DNA from: Spirochaetaceae bacterium
Lineage (GTDB): Bacteria > Spirochaetota > Spirochaetia > Treponematales > Breznakiellaceae
Assembly: GCA_031284645.1 (NCBI GenBank)
Contig: JAITXS010000024.1
Span: forward strand, 1-11,370
Direction: 5' to 3'
Length of the DNA: 11,370 nt
Positions 1-7,026 of this stretch are shown in pieces; position 1 is the first letter of the stretch, and each line of letters begins with the position of its first letter. The notes under the pieces are model-generated. The model worked only from the letters and a program-made list of their open reading frames with translations. It was not told the origin of the DNA and did no database searches. The position numbers and the translations under genes are program-made.

Positions 1-12
1 TATACTAAAAAC

Positions 13-29
13 ACATCCTGTCAGGATGT
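13..29. repeat. Perfect 8-bp inverted repeat with 1-nt centre
   Basis: ACATCCTG at 13-20 is mirrored by CAGGATGT at 22-29, separated by a single T. It could be the stem of a terminator for a gene lying left of the window (no T-run follows directly) or a dimeric-regulator site. Two copies of CTTAAG (32-37 and 48-53) follow closely. The symmetry is seen directly; the role is unknown. Confidence 0.4.
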
Positions 30-53
30 CGCTTAAGTTTTCATGAGCTTAAG

Positions 54-101
54 TTCGGCTAGATTTTTGTTCTTGGGCAACCACCCCTTTTCGGCTAGAT
101 T
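54..101. repeat. 12-bp direct repeat, 36 bp apart
   Basis: TTCGGCTAGATT occurs at 54-65 and again at 90-101. Each copy is followed by a T-rich stretch and then a GGCAA motif (76-80 and 110-114), so the two copies may be a degenerate 36-bp duplication. It lies in the non-coding leader upstream of the FKBP gene. No function can be assigned. Confidence 0.5.
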
Positions 102-123
102 ATTTTTTAGGCAATGCGGATGC

Positions 124-170
124 TTGTCATTATTCCCTGCTTTTGGTATCATAAGGGAAATAACAGACAA
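124..170 (+). other. Imperfect 14-bp stem-loop upstream of the FKBP gene
   Basis: TTGTC (124-128), TTATT (130-134) and CCCT (135-138) pair with AGGG (154-157), AATAA (159-163) and GACAA (166-170), with one bulged base and a small internal loop. The apical loop is about 15 nt. It ends about 80 bp before the FKBP start. It could terminate an upstream transcript, although no T-run follows, or serve as a leader or operator element. The pairing is seen directly; the role is inference. Confidence 0.4.
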
Positions 171-250
171 TCAGAGTATTGTTGCGGCTGTAATATCATT
201 ATTTTTCGACGACACGGCTCTTTTTATACGACTGTTCTATAGGAGTAAAC

Positions 251-949
251 ATGAAAAAATACATGGCAATGGTAGTGACGTTTCTTTTGTTGTGCACCGC
301 GTGTAAAGGAAATGAAAAAAACGCAACTGATGAGTATTATGTCTTTGACGCCGATGTGAGCTATGCTTTGGGCGTAAATATCGCCTCCGAATTAAAATCA
401 CTCTATGCAAAACCGGATTACAAGGCGTTCCTGCAGGGTTTTCAGGACTGTTTGGAAAACAATGAAACTAAAACAAGCCAGACCGAAGGAAACAATCTTC
501 TTAATACTGCCTTTCGCGAAGCCGAAGTTCATGCGGAAAAGATCAATGCCGAAAAAGCCGAAGCCAATGCCGAAAAAGCCAAGATTTTTATGCAGGAGAA
601 CGGCAAGAAATCCGGCGTTATAAGCACGGAAAGCGGCTTGCAATATGAGGTCGTCAAAGCAGGGGACGGAGCAAAACCAACAGCAGATAATGTCGTAAGC
701 GTTAACTATACCGGTACTCTCGTGGATGGTACGCTTTTTGACAGTAACAAAGAAATGGGGGCAGCTGTTGACATTCCGCTGAACGGAGTTATTCCCGGTT
801 TTTCCGAGGGACTTCAGCTTATGAGTGTCGGAAGCAGCTATAAATTCTATATTCCGCCGGAATTAGCGTACGGTCCGAACTCACGCAGCCCGATTCCGCC
901 GAATTCAGTACTGATTTTTGATGTCGAACTTGTTAAAATAGAGGAATAA
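251..949 (+). CDS. FKBP-type peptidyl-prolyl cis-trans isomerase, lipoprotein (FkpA/Mip-like)
   Basis: This is probably a membrane-anchored folding helper that isomerises Xaa-Pro bonds of exported proteins. The protein has 232 residues. It opens with a signal peptide (MKKYMAMVVT, then a hydrophobic run) and a relaxed spirochaetal-type lipobox ending at C18. Residues about 35-115 resemble the FkpA/Mip N-terminal dimerisation helix, with repeated Ala/Glu/Lys segments. The FKBP fold covers about 125-232 and keeps the pocket residues expected for the family: Y153, F163-D164, V180-I181, Y207 and F223, plus the terminal IPPN...IFDVELV signature. F184 stands where FKBP12 has Trp. The start is supported by AGGAG at 241-245, 5 nt before the ATG, and by the signal peptide. 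A weak promoter may lie at about 203-230 (TTTTCG, 16 bp, TATACG). The divergent-PAP2 gene follows after 17 bp, so the two are probably co-transcribed. A symbol such as fkpA or mip is not certain. Confidence 0.93.
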   Translation: MKKYMAMVVTFLLLCTACKGNEKNATDEYYVFDADVSYALGVNIASELKSLYAKPDYKAFLQGFQDCLENNETKTSQTEGNNLLNTAFREAEVHAEKINAEKAEANAEKAKIFMQENGKKSGVISTESGLQYEVVKAGDGAKPTADNVVSVNYTGTLVDGTLFDSNKEMGAAVDIPLNGVIPGFSEGLQLMSVGSSYKFYIPPELAYGPNSRSPIPPNSVLIFDVELVKIEE

Positions 950-966
950 CCAAACGGTGTAATCCA

Positions 967-1482
967 ATGAATGTATTGTCTGTAATAGCCGAATCATTTA
1001 AGGCTCTTTTTAGCAACTCCGTGTTTCTCGCGTCGACATTCACCTTTATCATATCGCAAATTATTAAAGCGATAATTGCCTTGTTTAAACAAAAAAACAA
1101 GAGCAAGAAAGAAGTCTTTATCGCCTTGACATGGAGCACCGGAGGAATGCCTTCTTCCCACTCTGCGTTGGTTTCAGCAATGGCAAGCTCCACCGCAATC
1201 ACCGAAGGACTTGCGTCCACCATTTTTGTGGTCACCCTGTTTTTTGCTTTGGTTATCATACGTGACGCGCTCGGTGTCCGCAGGGCTGCGGGTTTACAGG
1301 CAAAGGCGCTTAATAATTTGGGAAGGGACAGCTCCCAGCACCTTGATATTGAATGGCAACCGGTTAAAGAAATTCAAGGACATAGTCCTTTGGAAGTAAG
1401 CGCGGGTATTATGCTTGGTATTGTTATTGCCTGTGTTTTCCATTTTTCAAGATTAGCGGTATTTTTTAATGTAGCAGAGTAA
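967..1482 (+). CDS. Divergent PAP2 family (DUF212, YuiD-like) membrane protein
   Basis: This 171-residue protein has the family hallmarks TGGMPSSHSA (58-67), RDALGVRRAAGLQAKALN (99-116) and QGHSPLEVSAG (137-147), which echo the PSGH and His motifs of PAP2 phosphatases and vanadium haloperoxidases. Hydrophobic segments lie at about 18-40, 64-75, 84-99 and 144-168, so an inner-membrane location is likely. Related proteins are annotated as acid phosphatase/VanPerase-related; the substrate is unknown. Length is near the family norm (about 140-170). The ATG lies 17 bp after the FKBP stop with only a weak GGTG at 956-959 before it, which suggests translational coupling to the upstream gene. The family assignment is firm; an enzymatic role is inference. 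Confidence 0.9.
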   Translation: MNVLSVIAESFKALFSNSVFLASTFTFIISQIIKAIIALFKQKNKSKKEVFIALTWSTGGMPSSHSALVSAMASSTAITEGLASTIFVVTLFFALVIIRDALGVRRAAGLQAKALNNLGRDSSQHLDIEWQPVKEIQGHSPLEVSAGIMLGIVIACVFHFSRLAVFFNVAE

Positions 1483-1705
1483 GGCGGCTTTTTGATTTCT
1501 TTATACGAGGGTTCTCTGTGGTCGCATAAATTGCGTTACTTTTAGTCGAGGCTGTCCTTCTTATGATCTGATGCCTTGTTTGCGGGCGCGTAGCCCCCAA
1601 CGAGTTCTTAATGATATTTGCCAAGCCGCCTGTTTCTACGGCTCGCCGTCAAAGAGACGTATATGATGTACTCAAATTATAAATATATGATAAAAAGGAT
1701 ATCTT
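1483..1705. other. Intergenic region before serC, with small inverted repeats
   Basis: I see no convincing gene in these 223 bp. AGGCGGCTT at 1482-1490, which overlaps the end of the preceding stop codon, is matched in inverted orientation by AAGCCGCCT at 1623-1631, and a small hairpin ACGG-CTCG-CCGT lies at 1638-1649. The middle part (about 1570-1620) is more G+C-rich than its surroundings and includes the stem GGGC-GCGTA-GCCC. The last 50 bp are A+T-rich and probably hold the serC promoter (TATAAA at 1678-1683), but no good -35 is visible. Confidence 0.4.
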
Positions 1706-2812
1706 ATGGAAAGAGTGTATAATTTCTCTCCCGGACCATCAATCTTACCGCTTCCCGTACTGAAAAAAGCTTCGGCGGAAATGCTTGACGCTTATGGTAG
1801 TGGTCAATCAATCATGGAAATGAGCCATCGTTCAAAAGATTTTAAGCCCGTTATCGAAGGCGCGGAAAATCTTTTACGTTCTTTACTCGGTATTCCTGAA
1901 GAGTATACCGTGCTTTTTTTACAGGGCGGCGCAAGTTTACAATTTTCAATGGTGCCGATTAATCTTGCCGGTACGGAGAGCGGATCAGGTCAAAAAAAAG
2001 CGGCCTTTGTTGATACCGGCGTTTGGGCCGGAAAGGCGATTGATGAGGCAAAAAAATATGTGGATGTCCGTGTCTTGGCCTCGTCAAAAGACAAAAATTA
2101 CAGCTATATTCCGGCAGCTCCTGCCCCTGAAAAAGATGATGTCTATTATCACATCTGTTTGAATAATACTATTGTTGGTACTAAATGGCATACACTTCCG
2201 CCTGTGGGAGATGTGCCGCTTGTTGCTGATGTATCATCATGTATTCTTTCTGAGCCGCTTGATGTAAGCCGTTTTGGATTACTCTATGCCGGAGCGCAAA
2301 AGAATCTTGGCCCTGCCGGCTGTACAGTTGTTATTATCCGTAAAGATTTAATCACTCAGGCGCCATCCTGGACGCCGACAATGCTCCGTTATGATATTCA
2401 TGCAAAAGAAAAATCACTGTATAATACACCGCCGTGCTGGTCGATTTATATTATCTATCTTGTGCTCCAATGGATAAGCGAAACAGGCGGTCTTGAAGCT
2501 ATGGGAGAGCGGAACCGTAAAAAAGCAGGAATCCTCTACGATGCTTTGGAAAAATCCTCGTTGTTTTATTCTCCTGTTGAAAAAGCCTCCCGCAGCTTGA
2601 TGAACATTCCGTTTGTCATTCGGGAGAAAGACGAAGCAAAGAAAAAAACAATAGAGGAAAAATTTTTAAAAGAAGCTGCTGAAAACGGCATGATCAATCT
2701 TGCCGGACACCGGCTTGTCGGGGGGCTTCGGGCAAGCATATATAACGCGATGCCGCTTGAGGGCGTGGACAAACTTGTTTCGTTTATCGAAAAATTTGAA
2801 AAAAAGGTTTAA
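1706..2812 (+). CDS. serC: Phosphoserine aminotransferase SerC
   Basis: SerC is a PLP enzyme that converts 3-phosphohydroxypyruvate plus glutamate to phosphoserine, the second step of serine synthesis (also used for 4-phosphohydroxythreonine in some organisms). The protein has 368 residues against about 360 in the family. Visible signatures are the N-terminal NFSPGPSILP (6-15), the substrate-phosphate pair H41-R42, the LFLQGGASLQF block (70-80), W107 that stacks on PLP, T155, D175 and the PLP lysine K199 in GAQKNLGPAG, then YNTPP (239-243). AAGGA at 1695-1699 lies 6 nt before the ATG. serA follows after one base, so the two form one transcription unit. The last step, serB, is not in the window. 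Confidence 0.97.
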   Translation: MERVYNFSPGPSILPLPVLKKASAEMLDAYGSGQSIMEMSHRSKDFKPVIEGAENLLRSLLGIPEEYTVLFLQGGASLQFSMVPINLAGTESGSGQKKAAFVDTGVWAGKAIDEAKKYVDVRVLASSKDKNYSYIPAAPAPEKDDVYYHICLNNTIVGTKWHTLPPVGDVPLVADVSSCILSEPLDVSRFGLLYAGAQKNLGPAGCTVVIIRKDLITQAPSWTPTMLRYDIHAKEKSLYNTPPCWSIYIIYLVLQWISETGGLEAMGERNRKKAGILYDALEKSSLFYSPVEKASRSLMNIPFVIREKDEAKKKTIEEKFLKEAAENGMINLAGHRLVGGLRASIYNAMPLEGVDKLVSFIEKFEKKV

Positions 2813-2813
2813 T

Positions 2814-3986
2814 ATGTTCAAAGTTCAAACATTAAATAAAATCGCGCCCGAGGGCTTAGCACTGTTTCCAAAAGACAAATATGAGTTTGGGCCCGATATA
2901 AAAGATCCCGATCTGATTATTGTACGGAGCGCGGATTTGTTGAATGCGGTAATTCCGGAAAGCGTGCTTGCGATAGCGCGGGCAGGCGCCGGTTACAATA
3001 ATATTCCGCTTGAAATTTGCGATGAAAGAGGCATTGTTGTTTTTAATACACCCGGCGCAAACGCCGCATCTGTTAAAGAATTAGTGCTTGCTTCTTTGTT
3101 TCTTTCCTCACGGAAAATTATTGACGGCATAATATGGACAAAAGAACTTATTTCTTCGAAAGTTCATATCGGGCAGGCCGTTGAAAAAGGTAAATCTTTG
3201 TTCGAAGGCCCGGAAATAAAAGGGAAAACTCTCGGCGTTGTGGGTCTTGGTGCGATCGGTGTTATGGTCGCAAATGACGCTTTAGCGCTGGGAATGGATG
3301 TGATAGGTTATGATCCGTATATCTCAATTGACGCAGCGTGGAATCTTTCCCGTATGGTACAGCGGGCGGAAACACTTGAAACACTCTTACAAAAATCGGA
3401 TTATGTGACTATTCATATCCCGTATAGCGATAAAACAAAGGATCTGTTTAATAAAGAAAAACTGGCCTTAATGAAAAAAGGATCGCGCCTTATTAATCTT
3501 GCCCGGGGAGGATTGGCAAAAGAAGCAGATGTTATTGCGGCCCTGGATGCCGGCATTATATCGTCATATATCACGGATTTCCCCACAGATGAACTTATCA
3601 GACATAAAAATGTCATATGTTTTCCTCATCTTGGAGCCTCAACACCGGAGGCGGAGATTAATTGTGCGAAAATGGCGGTAACAGAACTTGTCAATTTTCT
3701 CGAACACGGCATTATCAGAAATTCAGTGAATTATCCTTCGTGTTCCCTTGAGCAAAAAGAAAAACACCGTCTGATTGTCGCGAATAAAAATATCCCTAAC
3801 ATGGTCGGACAGATTACAACGCTTCTTGCCAGAGAAAACATCAATATTACTGACTTAATTAACCATCATAGAGGTGATCAGGCCTTTAATATTATTGACA
3901 CACAGCAGGATATAAGTGAAAGACTTATTGATAAACTAAAACACATAGAAGGCATTGTCCGGGTAAGGACAATCACAAAAGGATAG
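2814..3986 (+). CDS. serA: D-3-phosphoglycerate dehydrogenase SerA (short, ACT-containing form)
   Basis: SerA catalyses the first committed step of serine synthesis, NAD-dependent oxidation of 3-phosphoglycerate to 3-phosphohydroxypyruvate. From the chosen start the protein has 390 residues. The frame is open further upstream to 2700, but that stretch lies inside serC; the ATG at 2814 is preceded by AAAAAGG (2801-2807) with 6-nt spacing and gives the expected N-terminus. The Rossmann motif GLGAIG is at 144-149, and the catalytic triad is R231 (NLARGG), E260 and H272 (FPHLGAST). Residues about 317-388 form an ACT domain (NMVGQITTLLARENINI), the serine-feedback site in related enzymes. There is no intervening ASB domain, so this is the compact type also found in many anaerobes. 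It is translationally linked to serC. Confidence 0.96.
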   Translation: MFKVQTLNKIAPEGLALFPKDKYEFGPDIKDPDLIIVRSADLLNAVIPESVLAIARAGAGYNNIPLEICDERGIVVFNTPGANAASVKELVLASLFLSSRKIIDGIIWTKELISSKVHIGQAVEKGKSLFEGPEIKGKTLGVVGLGAIGVMVANDALALGMDVIGYDPYISIDAAWNLSRMVQRAETLETLLQKSDYVTIHIPYSDKTKDLFNKEKLALMKKGSRLINLARGGLAKEADVIAALDAGIISSYITDFPTDELIRHKNVICFPHLGASTPEAEINCAKMAVTELVNFLEHGIIRNSVNYPSCSLEQKEKHRLIVANKNIPNMVGQITTLLARENINITDLINHHRGDQAFNIIDTQQDISERLIDKLKHIEGIVRVRTITKG

Positions 3987-4004
3987 GACTTATCCAAAAA
4001 CACA

Positions 4005-4042
4005 GGGGAGCTTTAAGAGGCGTGTCTTTTTTAAAACTCCCC
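4005..4042 (+). terminator. Strong stem-loop between serA and miaB
   Basis: GGGGAG (4005-4010) pairs with CTCCCC (4037-4042). After a one-base mismatch the stem continues with TTTAA/TTAAA and AAGA/TCTT, giving a long hairpin. It begins 18 bp after the serA stop. The classic T-run after the stem is absent (CTTACAG follows), so it may be a weak terminator, an attenuator, or a structure that limits miaB translation, whose TTG start is only 17 bp downstream. A smaller hairpin (GGATA/TATCC, 3981-3995) overlaps the serA stop codon. Confidence 0.6.
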
Positions 4043-4058
4043 TTACAGTTGATATAAT

Positions 4059-5405
4059 TTGAAATATTTTTTTGAGACCTACGGATGTCAGATGAATATC
4101 GCGGAAAGCTCCGCGGCAAAGCAAATTCTCGATAAAAAACAATGGACCGGAAGTAATCCTGAAAATGCCGATTTAATCATCATCAATACCTGTTCCGTAC
4201 GGGAGACTGCCGAGACACGGGTATTCGGGCGATTGGCTCATTACAAAGCGCTTAAAAAAAAATCCTCCAAACATTTTTTTGTACTTGTCACAGGCTGCAT
4301 GGCATCACGCCTTGGGCTCTCTCTTATTGAGAGAGGAGCTGATTTTGTTATGGGGACACAGGAAAAACATATTTTTACGGAAATTATTGACGAGATTGAA
4401 CAGCGCATAGAGCTCATACATGGGGGAAGGCCACAGGCTCACAATGCTCTGCTCCATTCAAATATTCCGGCTCAATATGTATTTTCAGACTCATACTATG
4501 AAGAAGGAAGATTGAGCGCCTTTGTGCCGATTATGCACGGCTGTAATAATTTTTGTTCTTACTGTATTGTGCCTTATGTGCGCGGGCCCGAAATTTCCCG
4601 TTCACCGCAAGAAATCAAAAATGAAATTGAACTGCTCTGCTCAAAACAGGTGCCGGAGATTACCCTGCTTGGACAAAATGTAAATTCGTATAGTTATCAG
4701 GATAAGTCAGACACCATAAATTTCCCTGATTTATTGGAGATGCTTGCCCAGTGGCTGCAAGGAAGTTCTATCCGGCGGGTACGTTTTCTATCAAGTCATC
4801 CAAAAGATTTTTCAAAACGCGTTATGGAAGTGTTAAAAAAGCATCCTGTTTTCTGCCGACACATACACCTCTGCGTCCAGCACGGATCAAATAAAATACT
4901 TAACTTGATGAATCGTCAATACACACGTGAACAGTATCTTAATCTTGTATCTGAAATTAAAAGTACCATACCGGATATTAGTTTATCGACTGATATACTG
5001 GTCGGCTTTCCCGGTGAAAGCGAGGAAGATTTTGAAGAAGTTCTAACATTAATGAATGAAGTCAAATTTTTATACGCATATATGTATCATTATAATCCCC
5101 GAAAAAGGAGTGCCGCATATACCTTTCCAAACAGAGTTCCCGAAGATATTAAACTTAGACGGCTCTCACAAGTTATTGAATTACAAAAACAACATAGTGA
5201 AGAATTATTACAACAGCGGCTGGGATTGAACGCTCAGGTATTGGTAGAAAGAGAAAGCAAAAAAAACAAAGACGAGCTTCTGTGCAGCGGAGAACACGGC
5301 GAGGCCGTTATTTTATCCGGCGATAAATCATTAATCGGGAAATTTATTGAAGTCTCATTTGATAAAGTCTGCGGGAATACCCTGCGTGGACATCTGCTTG
5401 TTTGA
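4059..5405 (+). CDS. miaB: tRNA-2-methylthio-N6-dimethylallyladenosine synthase MiaB
   Basis: MiaB is a radical-SAM methylthiotransferase that adds a 2-methylthio group to i6A37 of tRNAs reading UNN codons. The protein has 448 residues. The N-terminal UPF0004 domain carries the three auxiliary-cluster cysteines C10 (ETYGCQMN), C45 (NTCSVRE) and C80 (VTGCMASR). The radical-SAM cluster is C162-X3-C166-X2-C169 (HGCNNFCSYCIVPYVRG), and about 385-448 form the TRAM RNA-binding domain. The start is TTG at 4059: an in-frame TGA lies at 4050-4052, and the next ATG (4092) would remove the essential C10. No Shine-Dalgarno sequence is visible and a hairpin lies just upstream, so initiation may be weak or structured. 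The QMN and RG motifs fit MiaB better than MtaB or RimO. Confidence 0.95.
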   Translation: MKYFFETYGCQMNIAESSAAKQILDKKQWTGSNPENADLIIINTCSVRETAETRVFGRLAHYKALKKKSSKHFFVLVTGCMASRLGLSLIERGADFVMGTQEKHIFTEIIDEIEQRIELIHGGRPQAHNALLHSNIPAQYVFSDSYYEEGRLSAFVPIMHGCNNFCSYCIVPYVRGPEISRSPQEIKNEIELLCSKQVPEITLLGQNVNSYSYQDKSDTINFPDLLEMLAQWLQGSSIRRVRFLSSHPKDFSKRVMEVLKKHPVFCRHIHLCVQHGSNKILNLMNRQYTREQYLNLVSEIKSTIPDISLSTDILVGFPGESEEDFEEVLTLMNEVKFLYAYMYHYNPRKRSAAYTFPNRVPEDIKLRRLSQVIELQKQHSEELLQQRLGLNAQVLVERESKKNKDELLCSGEHGEAVILSGDKSLIGKFIEVSFDKVCGNTLRGHLLV

Positions 5406-5424
5406 CCCAGCTGTCTACGATCAC

Positions 5425-5447
5425 AAAAACGGAGTTCCGTATTTTTT
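5425..5447. terminator. Bidirectional rho-independent terminator
   Basis: ACGG-AGTT-CCGT (5429-5440) is flanked by AAAAA on the left and TTTTTT on the right, so it forms a hairpin followed by a T-run on both strands. It lies between miaB (stop at 5405) and the convergent gene that ends at 5456, and can end transcription of both. Confidence 0.75.
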
Positions 5448-5455
5448 GTTCCCGC

Positions 5456-6256
5456 TTATTGTTTTTTGTATATAGCGTCAGCTTTTGAGGTAAACCAATC
5501 AAGGACTGCTTGTGCACGTGCTGAAAAAGAAGCTCCTATCCTGTTTTTCATGCCGGGGATGGATAAGGTGTCGGCCATTGAGACCATATAGATCAGTATA
5601 TAATCCCCGGTGTCAATAACTCCGATAACTGTGCGCAGCTTATTTTTACCGAGTACCGGAATAATACCGTAAGACATGGTCGTTACATTACGCTGAAAAA
5701 AAAGAATGAGATCCTTATCAACGGTAAAATCGAAACGATAGATATTGTTTCCAAACGTTAAATCTTTTTGTTCGGCGTATAATGTAAGCGCGTCCGGTAA
5801 ATTTTGGGGTGTAAAAACAGGATCACTTATTATTTTTTTACTTTCAGGAGAATCAATGAGATGAGATTTTTCATAAAAAAGCCTTGTCCCGTTTCTGCTG
5901 TTAGAATAATACCGCAGGCCCTCAAGCGCGCTAATTGCAACAATACCGTTAAATAATTTTGTCCTATCCTCAACTGTCCAATAAGAAGCCTCTGCAGGCT
6001 TCTTATAATAACAGAGGCTTTCAATGAGTATGCTCGGCTTTACTTCCGATTTCAGATCCGATATAGCTTTTACAATACGCTCATCATGGGGAATCAAACT
6101 GGTGAGCAAATCGTTAAAATGTGCGGCGCTAAGCATTTCCTCGGCAAAGAGTTTTTCTTGTATGTCCTTACTTAACAATGAATCAAGCGAGGGAACGGCA
6201 ATAAGCGTCTGAGCACAGAACAAGCACATAGCAAAAGGGAGTATATGTTTTCTCAT
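5456..6256 (-). CDS. Exported spirochaetal hypothetical protein (possibly DUF6675-like)
   Basis: I do not recognise this protein with certainty. It resembles a family of secreted treponemal proteins that I recall as DUF6675, but that name is tentative. From the ATG at 6256 it has 266 residues and begins with a clear signal peptide (MRKHILPFAMCLFCAQTLIA, cleavage probably near AVPS). The frame could also start at a GTG at 6277, seven codons earlier, but that would put charged residues before the signal sequence; neither start has a good ribosome site. The body is mixed alpha/beta without transmembrane segments, Cys clusters or recognisable catalytic motifs, and has the aromatic stretches ALEGLRYYSNSRNGTRLFYE and YGIIPVLGKNKLRTVIGVID. 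It is the last gene of the leftward block, 62 bp after jag, with a weak hairpin between. A periplasmic location is inferred. Confidence 0.75.
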   Translation of the reverse strand: MRKHILPFAMCLFCAQTLIAVPSLDSLLSKDIQEKLFAEEMLSAAHFNDLLTSLIPHDERIVKAISDLKSEVKPSILIESLCYYKKPAEASYWTVEDRTKLFNGIVAISALEGLRYYSNSRNGTRLFYEKSHLIDSPESKKIISDPVFTPQNLPDALTLYAEQKDLTFGNNIYRFDFTVDKDLILFFQRNVTTMSYGIIPVLGKNKLRTVIGVIDTGDYILIYMVSMADTLSIPGMKNRIGASFSARAQAVLDWFTSKADAIYKKQ

Positions 6257-6297
6257 GTTAATATCATGTACAAGCACATTCGAATTTTATTTTCCGG

Positions 6298-6318
6298 CAA
6301 AAACGCATACGATTTTTG
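6298..6318 (-). terminator. Weak stem-loop directly after jag
   Basis: On the - strand CAAAAA and TTTTTG enclose CG-TATG-CG with one bulged T. The hairpin starts at the base after the jag stop codon. The stem is A/T-rich and the T-run is part of it, so it would at most attenuate transcription into the downstream exported protein. Confidence 0.35.
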
Positions 6319-7023
6319 TTAGCGCTGAATACGGCATGAAACACGGATCTGTTTATACAGGCCCTCGCCTTCGCTGTTTGTTTCAATATCGTCTGATTCG
6401 CCAATAACCGAATGGACCAATCTTCTGTCATAAGGATTCATCGGTTCAAGCAATATCGATTGTTTTGTGCTCCGTACTTTATCGGCAACCGAGTAGGCAA
6501 GCCGTGCAAGAGACTCTTCATGGTGTATCCGGTAATTTTCACAATCCAACACAACCTTTGGCTCGCCTTTTCGTAACTTTGCCGCATGTAGATTCGCAAG
6601 AAGCTGCAATGCATCGAGATTTTTCCCTTTTTTTCCGATGATAATCGCAGAGTCTTTTGTGTCAATCGAAAAAACAACTTTTCTTCTTTCGCGTTTTTCC
6701 ACGTGCACCCGTGTCCCCGGATCTATTCTGCTTAGTACGAAGTTTAAGAATTCAATCATCTTGCTTTCAAATTCTTCGTCCGCCGGTATTTCTTCTTGTA
6801 CAGTCTCCTGCCAGACCCTTTTCACGCTGCGCTTATCCCGCAGCGTCTCCTCTGCCTGATGATCATCGGTATGCAGGCATATTTTTACGTAACCTTTTTT
6901 AAAAAGCCCTCCGCGCTGAGCCTCGAGAATTTCAATATCAAAACTATCACGCTCCAATCCTAATTCCTGCATTGCTTTTTCAATCGCGTCTTTTTCCGTC
7001 TTCCCTTCAAATTCATAAGTCAT
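6319..7023 (-). CDS. jag: RNA-binding protein Jag/KhpB (SpoIIIJ-associated)
   Basis: Jag (KhpB) is a cytoplasmic RNA-binding protein that, in Gram-positive bacteria, works with KhpA and influences cell division and elongation; its gene is commonly paired with yidC. The protein has 234 residues and the full three-part layout: a Jag-N domain (about 1-50, with EGKTEKDAIEKA and RGGLFKKG), a KH domain (about 85-157, with the GxxG loop GKKG at 130-133) and an R3H domain (about 160-232, NPYDRRLVH with R200 and H204, then TNSEGEG). The ribosome site GGAGG (- strand, 7031-7035) lies in the last codons of yidC, whose stop is only 3 bp from this ATG, so the two are translationally coupled. Confidence 0.95.
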   Translation of the reverse strand: MTYEFEGKTEKDAIEKAMQELGLERDSFDIEILEAQRGGLFKKGYVKICLHTDDHQAEETLRDKRSVKRVWQETVQEEIPADEEFESKMIEFLNFVLSRIDPGTRVHVEKRERRKVVFSIDTKDSAIIIGKKGKNLDALQLLANLHAAKLRKGEPKVVLDCENYRIHHEESLARLAYSVADKVRSTKQSILLEPMNPYDRRLVHSVIGESDDIETNSEGEGLYKQIRVSCRIQR

Positions 7024-7026
7024 AAA

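Noticed and set aside
43..306. Small protein upstream of the FKBP gene
   Set aside because: The frame overlaps the start of the FKBP gene, has low-complexity composition and covers stem-loops and repeats; nothing supports translation.
933..1259. Leftward 108-residue reading frame
   Set aside because: It is antisense to the divergent-PAP2 gene, whose motifs are conserved.
2700..2813. Longer N-terminus for serA
   Set aside because: The open frame upstream of 2814 lies entirely inside serC in another frame; the ATG at 2814 has a well-spaced ribosome site and gives the family N-terminus.
4053..4058. Promoter for miaB (perfect TATAAT)
   Set aside because: Transcription from this -10 would begin near 4065, after the required TTG start at 4059, and the possible -35 (TTTAAA) is poor.
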